NCBI RefSeq assembly: GCF_963675165.1 | Contig: NC_087392.1 | Coordinates: 4,857,442 to 4,921,441 of the forward strand | Source of the DNA: Halichondria panicea | Taxonomy: Eukaryota > Porifera > Demospongiae > Suberitida > Halichondriidae | Reading direction: 5' to 3' | Length of the DNA: 64,000 nucleotides | Part shown: in pieces, positions 36,211 through 49,644 of the stretch | Layout: every line of letters begins with the position of its first letter | Numbering within the stretch: the stretch's first letter is position 1 | Position numbers and translations under genes: made by a program | The notes under the pieces: generated by a model | What the model was told of the DNA's origin: nothing | Database searches by the model: none | Seen by the model: only the letters and a program-made list of their open reading frames with translations

Positions 36211-39200
36211 ACCCACTCACACCCCCACCCACACACATGCACGTAGGTCACAGTGCCAAGTTGAAGCTTCTTGAGCAGCCCATCCCTGCCAACTTCCTGA
36301 AACTGGAGGAGAAGGTTCGTGTGCTCTCAGTGCAATGCAAGAAGGAGGAGACTCCACCAGTGCTCAAGGAAACACTCTTCAGGTGCGTGAATGTGGACAC
36401 CCGCCTCTAGGGGGGAGGGGTAGGGGGGACACCTGCTACTAGGGGGGAGGGGTGGGGGGACACCCGCCACTAGGGGGAGGCGTGGGGGGGACACCCGCCA
36501 CTAGGGGGAGGGGTGGGGGACACGCGCCACTAGAGGGGAGGGGAGGGGGTGACACCCGCCACTGGGGGGGGTGGGGGGACACCCGCCACTAGGGGGGAGG
36601 GTGGGGGACACCCGCCACTAGGGGGGAGGGGTGGGGGTGACACCCGCCACTAGGGGGAGGGTGGGGGACACCCGCCACTAGGGGGAGGGGTGGGGGGACA
36701 CCCGCCACTAGGGGGGAGGGTGGGGGTGACACCCGCCACTAGGGGGGAGGGTGGGGGACACCCGCCACTAGGGGGGAGGGTGGGGAACACCCGCCACTAG
36801 GGGGGAGGGGTGGGGGGACACCCGCCACTAGGGGGGAGGGGTGGGGGACACGCGCCACTAGAGGGGAGGGGGTGACACCCGCCACTAGGGGGGGTGGGGG
36901 GACACCCGCCACTAGGGGGGAGGGTGGACTGCTGACTCTATAGCTGAAACATATGTGACTGTTTAATATAATCATTTCCACATTGTAGACAAGATGTGCT
37001 TGATACTTGTAGCTACACGTACTTTGTAGAGCGCTAATAATTATTTTAGAGTGGTTGGATCTCTTTTAGGTACCGTATTCTCAAATGCCATAACATCTAC
37101 TGTTGTACATCTAGTTCATGCCTCTATTAAATAGTAACCAGATCGAGGCAACAGTCAGTGTCAGTGTCAGTGTCAGTGTCAGTGTCAGTGTGTTATCCTG
37201 TTCCCTCTACACACAGAGAGTCTACTAAGGATGTGATTGCTAACCCCAGAGAGCTCAACCAAGCTGTCACTTTCCTGCACGAGAATGGTGAGTCACATGT
37301 TTAGTTGGGTAATGAGCTTGTATGTACATGTACTTATAAGACTAATGGCATGATGGAGGGTGTAGCTGGGGGGACTGTAAAGGCCATGACTTGAGTTAGT
37401 TTTAGTGATCCAATTTCAATGATTTTCTGAAAGAGACCTTTTACAAAGTATCATCAATGTTTATATTTGGGATATGAAAAAAATTGCCAGTTTCGGCCCA
37501 GTACACTGTACCGTGGATTATAGCCCAAGGCCGAAAATTATGGTATTTTGGATTTAAACACATTATTAACCCGAGGCGCGTGGGCGGCCACGGGTTATAG
37601 TAGTCGTTACCCGAGGCGCGCGTGGGCGGCCACGGGTATAGTAGTCTGTTGGTTTGTTTGTTTGTTTGTTTGTTTGTCTGTTTGTCACTAGTATATCTAC
37701 TCACCTGGATGCCATAGCGCTGCGTTTGCAGCATAGGTAGCCTTCACATAACAATATCTTGGTTTAAATAGTGGCAGATTTTGATGTTAAAGCTTCTTTG
37801 TCGAGCAAAAGCTAAGAAGCTTGAATAAGCTTGTGACTAGGTCTGCTTACCTGGATGTTCTAGCACTGCGTTTACAGCATGAGTAGCCTCCACACAACAA
37901 GTTAGTACTTTTGATAGTGGCAGCTTTCGGTGTTAAAGCTTCTTTGTCTAATAAGGCCACTCCAAGTGATACTCTGGTTTCTGGTCCACCGCCCGCATCA
38001 GATTTTATTCTTGGATTTCTATCTCATTATTGGATTTCTATCCCATTATTTCTACTACGCATGCGCAGAATGGTCCATGTGGTACAAAATAGTGTGATAA
38101 TGATATTCATTTGCAAAATAATGAGATTCATAAGGTGAAATTGATAATGACATAATGAGAAAAGCCGCCCGCCCGCATGCAATTAGAAAAACTTCAGGAC
38201 CAGAAACCAGAGTGTCACTTGGAGTGGCCTAAAAGCGAGCAAAATGTAGCTTGAACAGAACTTGCACATGCGTTACTTATAACTGAAGTGATCCTGTACC
38301 AAGAACGATGGAACAGGGTCACTACAGTAGAAAGCTGTATATACCAGGAACAATGGAAGAGGGTCACTAAAGTAGAAGCTTGAATATAGCTCCTGCTGCT
38401 GACTGGGATCCTACTCCATGCAGAACCTGGAGCCATACTTCTCTGAGACTCCAGGCTTCTTTACTGTGATCCTAATCCACAGTGCATATATCTATAGTAC
38501 TACTACCTGTTCTCAAATGTTCTGAGTTGCTGTGCAAGTCATACATGATAACAACATCACTATATGCACTGCATTATATTTCTGGTTTCTTTATAATCAT
38601 GTACCAGCCGAGGGTTTGCACTTTAGTGCTCTAGTTACCCGAGGCGCGCGTGGGCGGCCACGGGTATAGTAGTCCGTTGGTCTGTTTGTTTGTTTGTAAT
38701 GTGTGAGTCTACTCACCTGCATGCCATGGCACTGCGTTTACAGCATGGATAGCCTTCATACAACAAGTTATTAATTTTAATAGTGGCAGAATTTCATGTT
38801 AAACCTTCGTTGTCAAATAAAAACAAGCAAAAGCTAAGAAGCTTGTGACTGGGTCTGCTTACCTGGATGCTCTAGCACTGCGTTTACAGCATGGGTAGCC
38901 TCCACACAACAAGTCAGTACTTCTAATAGTGGCAGCTTTCGGTGTTAAAGCTTCGTTGTCTAATAAAAGCGAGCAAAATGTAGCTTGAACAGAACTTGCA
39001 CATGCGTTACTTATAACTGAAGTGATCCTGTACCAGGTCCAGAAACAATGGAACAGGGTCACTAAAGTAGAAAGCTGTATATACCAGGAACAATATTGGA
39101 ACAGGGTCACTAAACCAGAAAGCTTGCTTTAGCTGACTGGGATCCATGCAGGACCTGGAGCCATACTTCTCTGAGACTCCATGCTTTTTTGCTGTGATCC

Positions 39201-40689
39201 TAATCCACAGTGCATATATTTATAGTACTACTACCTGTTCTCAAATGTTTCAGCATGCCTCCAGTCTGGTTTAGTTTTATTGCTCCTGAGTTGCTGTGCA
39301 AGTCATGCATGATGATGATAACAACATCACTATATGCACTGCATTATATCAGTCTTCTGGTTTCTTTATAATCATGTCACCAGCCGAGGGTTTGCACTTT
39401 AGTGCTCTAGTTTGGTTTGTTTGTTTGTTTGTGACAGGTGAATCTACTCACCTGGATGCCACAGCACTGCGTTTACAGCATGGATAGCCTTCATACAACA
39501 AGTTATTAATTTTAATAGTGGCAGAATTTCATGTTAAACCTTCATTGTCAAATAAAAACGAGCAAAAGCTAAGAAGCTTGTGACTGGGTCTGCTTACCTG
39601 GATGCTCTAGCACTGCGTTTACAGCATGGGTAGCCTCCACACAACAAGTCAGTACTTCTAATAGTGGCAGCTTTCGGTGTTAAAGCTTCGTTGTCTACAT
39701 GTAATAAAAGCGAGCAAAATGTAGCTTGAACAGAACTTGCACATGCGTTACTTATAACTGAAGTGATCTTGTACCCGGTCCAGAAACAATGGAACAGGGT
39801 CACTAAAGTAGAAAGCTGTATATACCAGGAAGAATGGAACAGGGTCACCAAAGTAGAAAGCTTGCTTTAGCTGACTGGGATCCATGCAGGACCTGGAGCC
39901 ATACTTCTCTGAGACTCCAGGCTTCTTTGCTGTGATCCTAATCCACAGTGCATATATCTATAGTACTACTACCTGTTCTCAAATGTTTCAGCATGCCTCC
40001 AGTCTGGTTTAGTTTTATTGCTCCTGAGTTGCTGTGCAAGTCATGCATGATGATAACAACATCACTATATGCAGTCTTCTGGTTTCTTTATAATCATGTC
40101 ACCAGCCGAGGGTTTGCACTTTAGTGCTCTAGTTTAAAAGGTATCTTTCCAAGCTTTCAGAATTGAGCTATTTGAAAGGTATATCACCAGACCACCACTA
40201 ACCCCCTCCCTCCCCCTCTCCCTCTCCCTCTCCCTCTCTTCCTCTCCCCCACTGGCAGGTATCATGCTTCATTACGACACACCTGCTCTGAGTCACCTGT
40301 ACTTTGTGAACCCTCAATGGTTGTGTGACATGCTGGCTCACATTGTGACTGTCCCTGAGGTGCAAACCTTCATCCCAAGACAAGATGGTGAGTGATAGCT
40401 ATTATCCCTCCAAGTCTGTGATGTATCCACACTAGTCGTGGTGGTTGGTAAGTACTAACCACCTCTAGACAGCAAACAACACCTCTTAGGCCTTCTAGTT
40501 TACTACGTGAAAGAGGCAAATTTGTGTACTGAATTGAGATTGAGGATTGAAACAGTCACCACTTAAAATGGTTTTATGTGTAAGCTTGTGCAGTATGTGT
40601 TCTTAGCGTTCTTTGTACATGTTCAGCTTGTAGTCTGCATATCTTATAATTATAAGCTATTCTGTATCCATACGTAATCATGCCCCCGC

Positions 40690-40721
<32 letters not shown>

Positions 40722-43549
40722 GGCCCTGAGGCTGGAATTCTCCGTACATCAGTCCTCTCTCACGTCTTCAAAGGCAATGTCTTCCCTCAGGCATACCGAA
40801 AAGAATACGTTGAACTCCTTGGAAAATTCGAAGTGGCCTTATACCTCGATCGCCATCGACTGTTAGTACCGTCCATGCTTCCTCTGAAACCTCGGTACAC
40901 TTTACACACTTTCAAGAACGTATTCCCAAGACCCAGTCTTGTGCGAATCCTCTCAATGTCTCCGGACACGAGCAAGTTGTTTAGTTCTAATCTCGAGCAC
41001 AGCAGTGACCTTGAACATAGCTCTGATAGCTGGGAAGGGCGAGTGGGATCTCAACTAGCCGTGGCTACGCACATGAGTGAGGAGATATTCCGAACAGGGC
41101 TCTTGCTACGGCGATTTTATTTCATGACGTACGTACCGAGCGGATTTTGGCCACGACTGATTTCTCGATTTCTAGCGTCGAATGCGTTTGGAGAGATTCT
41201 CTTGCGCTCGTTGGGTTACGATCGTGAGCAGGTGAAGGAGGTTATGGAGGAGCTTATATCGGGAGCTCAAACTGGCGCCGTGAGCCTGGAGTGGTCCTAT
41301 TGGAAGACCGGGATAGAGCTTTGGTACAAGGGGTTCAGCCTGCTGCGTGTTTCAGAGATACTACCTGGTGGGTCGTTTTCTAATTGCAAGCCAAGCCCGT
41401 CCATTTTCGAGCAAAAAAGTGCTTGTACACCTATAGAGCCATCTATGGATGCACAGGACTTATCGTTTGATCTGAGCGGTCACTGGATGCCGGTGGATAT
41501 GACCCCCTCTAGGGGTATCGAGGTCATCGTCCCCGATACTGTGTGTCTGGCACTGCTCCAGAGAGAGGTGGACCAACTGCAGCCAGTGACACAGTGAGTC
41601 TTCTCTATCTAGAGTATTCCACTGGCTATATAAATATAGGGCCTGTATATACATGTATGTAGGTCGAGTTAACGTTCTGACTTTATATACAGAACATGTA
41701 TAGCTAGTGATTTACTTTCGTATGGTGTAAATTTTCGTATATATTTCGAAAACTATTCTGCTGCAATAGATTCAACGTCACTATCCTGAGCTGTACAAAT
41801 ATTAAAAATAGTTCATACAAAAATTTGCACCAACGAAAATTACTCGCTATACGATAGCAGATTTGTGCAATTTGAAAATGTTTGTACTTGTAGCATGTTT
41901 CCGGTGGCTTTTACGCATTTAATGTATTTGTTATAATACACATTATATACGTACACACACTACTAGACTGACGTCACATGATGTGGATGACGGGTCACAT
42001 GACCCAAGCCCCGCCTACCCTCAATACGAGAGCCACTGGATGAGTGCTGAACTATTAGCCCTAGCTGCTGACTATATAGACACACTCCTGGAGGACTGGT
42101 ACCCTGGTCTAGGAGCAAGGGAGGGGAATAAGACGGTGGAGTCCGTCCCCTACGTCAATAGAGTGGTCCCCTGTCCATTCTGTGTGAGCAACGCTGAGCA
42201 GCTGCCTCACCTGGATGATTCTGAGGTGGGTCACATGACTGTGTATCGGGGTTTATGTGTGGGTCACATGACTGTGTATCGGGGTTTATGTGTGGGTCAC
42301 ATGACTGTGTATCGGGGTTTATGTGTGGGTCACATGACTGTGTATCGGGGTTTATGTGTGGGTCACATGACTGTGTATCGGGGTTTATGTGTGGGTCACA
42401 TGACTGTGTATCGGGGTTTATGTGTGGGTCACATGACTGTGTATTGGGGTTTTATGTGTAGGTCACATGACTGTGTATTGGGGTTTGTATGCGGGTCACA
42501 TGACTGTGTATTGGGGGTTTATATTATTTTAAATGCCCCGGTGAGTCACTGTCATTATATTATACCGGGAGTGCATGAATGAGTGGGTGGATGGTTTATC
42601 TGCAGCTCTGAGCCGACATGCAGCTGCATGTTTGATAGGCTTACTAGCAATTTCACATTCTGATATTTACCTCCCCCTAATATTTAACAATCTTGCACAA
42701 CCAAATGTTAGGAAATTCATGCTCTATAGACTTTAACATAAATGTCCTATTCCTCCCCCTCCTACGCTTAGGTTTGTCTGAGTCCACTAGTTGAACGACC
42801 ACCAGCTGAACTGTTCACAAGCTCGGCCAAAACCACACCCACTACATCCGCTTCCAAACGTTCAACACGAATTTTCTCGAAATCATCGCAGCACTTCCCG
42901 TCAGAAGTTGCTGGTACCTCACCCGAGGGAGGTCCATCAAGCCACACCCCCAAATCAAAGCCACGGAGAGCTTTATTCAAACGCAAGATCAACAGTGAAA
43001 CTCCACCCACTTTACATGAGGGTAGTGACAAACCCCTGGATGTGAGGCGTACAATGAGGAAAGGAAGTTTAGCGGACATACATGTAGTGAAAGTGAAAAG
43101 TAACAGTGAGTCAGATCACGACCCTCTTGCTCTTTTCGATGAGGCGTCGCCCCCCAGAGCACCCCCTGTTGGAAGTCAGGCTGGACTAGATGTGGCGTCA
43201 AAGTTTGGGTTCATGCTAGAGTCTTGTATCCTAGCGTCACGTCAGACTGGTGTTCTGGTGTGCCCCGCCCACCCAGAGCACCCCCTCTCAGTGCAGCACA
43301 TTGCCCCAGACCTGGTGAGTGTCTTAGTGTGTAAATAACTGTTTATTAACATATTAATTCTTCATTAATTTGACAATCATCTCATATTAATTATTTTTAT
43401 GCAATCCATTCCATAGGCCCAACAAATAACGTATATCAAGTAATGATGTCTGCTACAAATATAACTGATGAAAACTAGTTGTATAGTAATGTACTCCCCC
43501 CCCCCCACACACACATACTCCCACACACACACACACACACACATACGCC

Positions 43550-43580
<31 letters not shown>

Positions 43581-46500
43581 ATTCTCAGACCTCCCCCGGA
43601 GGTTCATTCTGGACCCTGCTTGTGTGGACAAGGGGGAGTATGTGGATCACGGTAGCTTTGGTGATATCTACCACGGCTCAGTCTACCCTGCCCCCTCCGC
43701 TACTGATGACGAGGGACGAGAGGTGGCAATAAAGATCGACAGGATGGACTCTAAGAAGTACAATGCTGAGTCAGCAACAAAGGCTTATGTTGAGGTACAA
43801 CACTGTCATCGGCTATAAATAAACTACATAACTATAATATTATATGTTCTGTGTTTTTAGTGATTGCCCAAAATCCACTTTCCAACGATTTTTTCTTCTT
43901 CTGAAATGTGCCCTCCACACCTCACACTCACACCCTCACACACACACCCTCCACACCTCATACACCCACCACACCTCACACACACCTCACATCCTCACAC
44001 ACACCTCACACCCTCACACCCAGGTTCGTACTGAGGTCTCGATGCTCCATCGTCTGGACCACCCCAACATCATAGACTTCATAGGTGTGGTGCTACAGCC
44101 GCTGTGCTTCATCCTGGAGTGGGCACCTAATGGAAGTCTGTCCTCTCTCTTTAAGAAGTTCCGTAAAGTGGATGCTCGTATTAGTCCTAGTGCACTGCAA
44201 TCCACAGCACTGCAGGTACTAACAATAGCAGCTGGCCTACTTTGAGTGTCAGTAACTTTAGTTGGAAAGAAGAGTTGAAAATAATTATAAGCTCTTACCA
44301 CATGATACATGTAACTTGATGTGGCCCAAATTCCTAGTGTATTACAGAAAACTAACCTACATGTATAGACTAGCTTTGGTTACCCATACCTCTAGACTGA
44401 CATTGCTTGCTGGCTAGGCATTGCTAGAATGGATTACTCGTGATGATTTACTTCTGCACATGCCCACACTTCTCATACAATATCAGAAATCTCAAGTTTT
44501 GGCTGATAGTTTATCCCCCCTCCCCATGCAGGTTGCTTCAGGCCTGGCCTACCTCCATGAGCGTAAGATTGTGTATTACGATCTGAAGAGTCCCAACATC
44601 CTGGTGTTCCAGTTCCCCAGTCCAGATGAGAGTCTAATGGCCACCCAACCTTCTGGCTATCAGGGGGAGGAGCAATATCAACGTAAGAGCATGCACTCTT
44701 GATAGCTGTGTAGCTACCAGATACATGTACTGTACACTGGTTACCATTATGGAAGCATGTTGACTTAGCTGTGATAGCTAGAACATGAGCTGTGTACATG
44801 TCTATTGTAGTTACCCTGTAAGCAGGCCACCCTCTATAATACAGCCAGGTTAATGGGGCGTAAAGTCTCCATAGCATGTATTTGGACCTGTGTTAGCAGG
44901 CCACCTCTTTATTGCAGCCACTGTGGGTTTGCCCCGGTATAATTGCAATTTAATTTCTGATTCACAGCTACGGAAGTGTTTGTCAAAATTGCTGACCTCG
45001 GCATCAGTCGCCAGATGTCTCCGGGTGGAGTCAAAGGGTTCAAGGGTTCACCTGGTTTCATGGCCCCGGAGATACTCAAGTACGTGGGACTAGAGGCGTG
45101 CACGGAGAAGGTTGACGTGTTCTCATTCGGCATGTTCTTGTTTGAGCTCATCTCTCTCCACTTTCCATTTGAGAAACAAAATATAATGGGAATGCAAATT
45201 GAGAAATTGGTCATCGAAGGAGAGAGACCTCCCCTACAGACCCGGGTAAGCGGCGGGAGTTTAATTGTACATTGTTAATACCGTATAGCGGGTTATTTTC
45301 GTTTAGTGGACGGTATATTTCGTATCTAGTAGTATTGTAGAGCATCCAATGAAAATTAAACTACGAAATTATTTGATCGCAATTCGTTCAACGTCGCTAT
45401 CCCGAGCTGTACAAATATTTGAAATATTTAAGTGGGCAGTTCATACGAAAATTGCCCACTATACGATAGTTGCATTTCACATTAAATATTTCACCTCTTA
45501 CATATCGACTTCCCCCCCCCCACCTCTCAGGAGCTCAACAGTCCTATATTGTACCTGGACGTGATGCGCTGGTGTTGGCAACAAGACTACCACCAGCGTC
45601 CCTCTGCTCAGCAGCTATCAGACATCCTCCCTAACCCCTCCATTCCCAGACTAGTGGATGCTGTCTCTCTCAATAACTCTAGTATCGTTTCATGCTCCTG
45701 TATCTGCACTCTCCCCATCGAGATTCTCCCGCCAGGGGAAGTGGGCGGGGTTTCAGATCCCGGGGGCGTTGGATTCACACCCCCTCATCCTCACGTTGCT
45801 AGGGGCGACCTCCAGGAGGAGCTGTGGCTGTGCATGCACAGTGCACTGGGGTCAGAGGTCAGAGTAATCAACTTCAGAGGAAAAGCATCTCAAGTGAGTG
45901 AAGATTTTTTGGTTCTCAATTTCTAACATGTTATATGGGATAGAAGGTTTGGTCTGTTTTCTAATACCTAAATTGATGGTGCTAAAATGTATCTGTGTAC
46001 TGTGTACTCGTTGCCATGCCTACCATTACATGTAGTCTTTGTGTGTGTGTATTAGGCAATGATTGGGTAGCTCTGGGAATATGGGAACACTCTGTGTGTG
46101 TGTGTGATACAATAGTACACAGGCCTATAGACAATCATAGAAGTGCGTTCACAATCACTATTATGCAGATAGTAGTAACGATTGTGATCACCTCGTACAT
46201 TGCTAACATGGTGATTTTCTATTTCTGAAAGGCGTACATTTGTAGCGCACTACATACACACAAAATACACTAAAAGTGACGTACAAATCCAGTGAATGAG
46301 TGAGTAAAAGCACAGACACTAGACAAAGATGTATCCTTACAATGAGAGTGCATTATACACACATGCCTGCATAGCTAGTCGAGTAGTAATACTTCATTCA
46401 GCAACAATTCTTGTGACCTCTTAAAATTCAGTATAAAACGTCAAGTTGTGGCAGTACTCGTCCTAATAGTTTGACCACTGAGCTGCTCACCACTCGACTG

Positions 46501-49500
46501 TAGCCAGTACTTCCTCTGCTTTGGTGTCTGGCTTTTTATATGTTTTCACCAGCGAGTAAAATCATTTTATTAATAGTTATGTAATCAGCATAACATACTC
46601 TACACACACGCACACCCACCCCCCACACACACGCCCACACACACGCTCACCCACCCCCATACACATGCCCACACAGTCATTTCCAGTGTGCTCGGCCAAG
46701 ATAACGTGCATATGTGCAGTGAACTACTGCATGTGGTTGGGCACTGACGAGGGGCAGTTGTACGTGTTGGACGCCATCACTAAACACACGGTGCTGGACA
46801 GACAGCTGGCAGTGCTGGCTCATCAGGGCATCTCCAGTATTCACCATATTCTCAGTAACAGGTGAGTGTGGGTGTGGGTGGGTGTGGGCGGGTGTGTGGG
46901 TGGGTGGGTGTGGACGTGTGCATGTACGTGTGACCAAGAGTTCATTAGGAGGTCAGACGGAACGCCTTTTGTGTACAGTCATTGGAGTTGCGTACTCTTC
47001 CTAATGAACTCTTGGTGTGACCTATTATGTGTGCCTACATGTACATGTTTTTTGTAACAATAGACTGCATTTCATATTGAGACCACTCAGTACTGTCCCT
47101 ACAATGCTCACTATTGACCTCCCTAAAGAGTCCACCTCTCTATTGAGACCACTCAGTACTGTCCCTACAATGCTATCACTATTAACCTCCCTAAAGAGAC
47201 CACCTCTCTATTGAGAACACTCAGAACTATCCCTATACAATGCTCACACCCTAAAGAAACTACCTCTCTATTGAGACCACTCAGTACTGTCCCTACAATG
47301 CTATCACTATTGACCTCCCTAAAGAGTCCACCTCTCTATTGAGACCACTGTCCCTACAATGCTCACACTATTGACCTCCCTAAAGAGACCACCTCTCTAT
47401 TGAGACCACTGTCCCTACAATGCTCACACTATTGACCTCCCTAAAGAGACCACCTCTCTATTGAGACCACTGTCCCTACAATGCTCACACTATTGACCTC
47501 CCTAAAGAGACCACCTCTCTATTGAGACCACTGTCCCTACAATGCTCACACTATTGACCTCCCTAAAGAGACCACCTCTCTATTGACACCACTGTCCCTA
47601 CAATGCTATCACTATTGACCTCCCTAAAGAGTCCACCTCTCTATTGAGACCACTGTCCCTACAATGCTCACACTATTGACCCATTGAGACCACTCAGTAC
47701 TGTCCCTACAATGCTATCACTATTGACCTCCCTAAAGAGACCACCTCTCTATTGACCCCCCCCCCCCCCCACACACACACACACACACACACACACAGGC
47801 AAGTCCTAGTCACTCGTAAAGATGGAACCATCCTCTTATTCAACGAAGACATTTTGGACCGTAATATTCCAGACAATTCTCACTTTGACAATCACATTAA
47901 CAGTACGCAACTTCCTGTTCGCTCGGTCTTCAAGACTCCAGAGAAACTTCCCATCCTGTCCTCGACTTTGATAACAGCTGGTAGTAGCCAGCGAAGTCTT
48001 TGGTGCGGAACCAAGTACGAGATTATACTGATATTCGATATAGCAGCGTCTCAAATTGAGTATTGTCGTAAAAAGTACAACAGGTCACGATACGAGGTTG
48101 CAGAGAACGAGGAGGTGGTGTCGTTAGTTTCGACCGAGGGGGAGGGGAAGTATGTGTGGGCATTGACCACACCCACTAACTCCCTGTATTGTTGGTCAGT
48201 GAGCAAAGAGGAGCTACTGGCAACCTTCAGTGTGGCCCAGCTCACACCACACCAAGGTGAGGGGGTGTGTCCCATTCCTGCGTGTATTGTCACAGCCAGT
48301 ATTTGCGTTGAGTTTGGCCCTCATAATGTTGTCATAACCTTGTCATGCTTTGCTGAATGTCATGTACCATTGGATTCCTTGTTAACAAGCGCTTCTATCT
48401 CTATAATAATGCTTTGTGTGTTCATAGCTCAATTGCATACCGTATAGCAGGTAATTTTCGGGGGACAAAATATTCGTGGTTCAGCAATATTGAGACACTT
48501 CGTGGGTAATATTTTCGTGGTTGGAGTTTGCACTGCAGGTAAAGGTAGGCAAGGTCGCTTCATTCGTGGGTAAAATATTCGTGGTCAGACCTCCAACCAC
48601 GAAAACCACGAATATTTTGCCCCACGAAAATTACACGCTATACGGTATGTGACGAGTCCAATCAAAGTACCGACCATTTCCTGTACATTAAGAATTAGTG
48701 TCTACCCCCAAAAAACTATTCTTCACATTCCCAGCATACAAGCTACATGTAGTTTAGGTAGGTGCTCATACATGCATGTACATGTACATGTAGTGTACAA
48801 CATTGGGCCAGGTGCATGTTTGATTGCACATGTCTTATTGAATATATTTACTACTTCCTAAAACCACTGTCTCCACATTTCCCCTGTATACAGTGACCTC
48901 TCTGTATGCCATGGGCTCCGAGTTACAACTGGCCCTTAGCAACGGACACATACTCCTAGCAACCACAGCGGGCACTCAAATTGTGGCCACCACCGAACTC
49001 AAAGGTCACGTTAAAGAAGTGTACCAGCTGCTCTCCATAGGTGGGCGTGTGTTCCCCCGCCACTGGTTGCCTAGCATCATCGGACGAAGCAATGCCATAG
49101 ACTATTACAGGTATAACATTGTGTTGTTGTTTGTTGCCTCTTTTGTGTGAGTTTATTTAGCGTTGGGATATTCCTGTTACTTTAGCAATAATCTTATATG
49201 GTACCCGTGTAGTTGAAAGACTTTATAATAACCAGGAGCCCATAATAGAGAGAAGGCTTCTGATATTACTTAGGTTGCTTTGATATTTGAGCTTTTATAT
49301 GTGACAAATAGATCTGGTGTCGTATTCTCTTTAGCTTCCCCCCCCCCCCACTACCTAAAAATGTAAATATCCTCCTACACAATTCCCACTATTCCATTAA
49401 TGATTATTATACCTTCAATGCATAAACACATTATATACATTTTTAGGTATTAACGTTGCTTGTTTCCAGGGCTTTTCCCGACCATTCTAGCAATTTTTCA

Positions 49501-49563
49501 CATTGCAAATGTTTATGGAAAGACTATAATACATCAATTGCCTATAAGGATGTCACATACCCC

Positions 49564-49644
<81 letters not shown>

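Noticed and set aside
41983..42582. Reading the 33-bp minisatellite as a constitutive coding repeat of the LRRK-type gene
   Set aside because: The donor GAG|GTGGGT joins exon 16 in the correct phase, and the frame through the repeat ends in a stop before the kinase. I keep it only as a possible alternative form.
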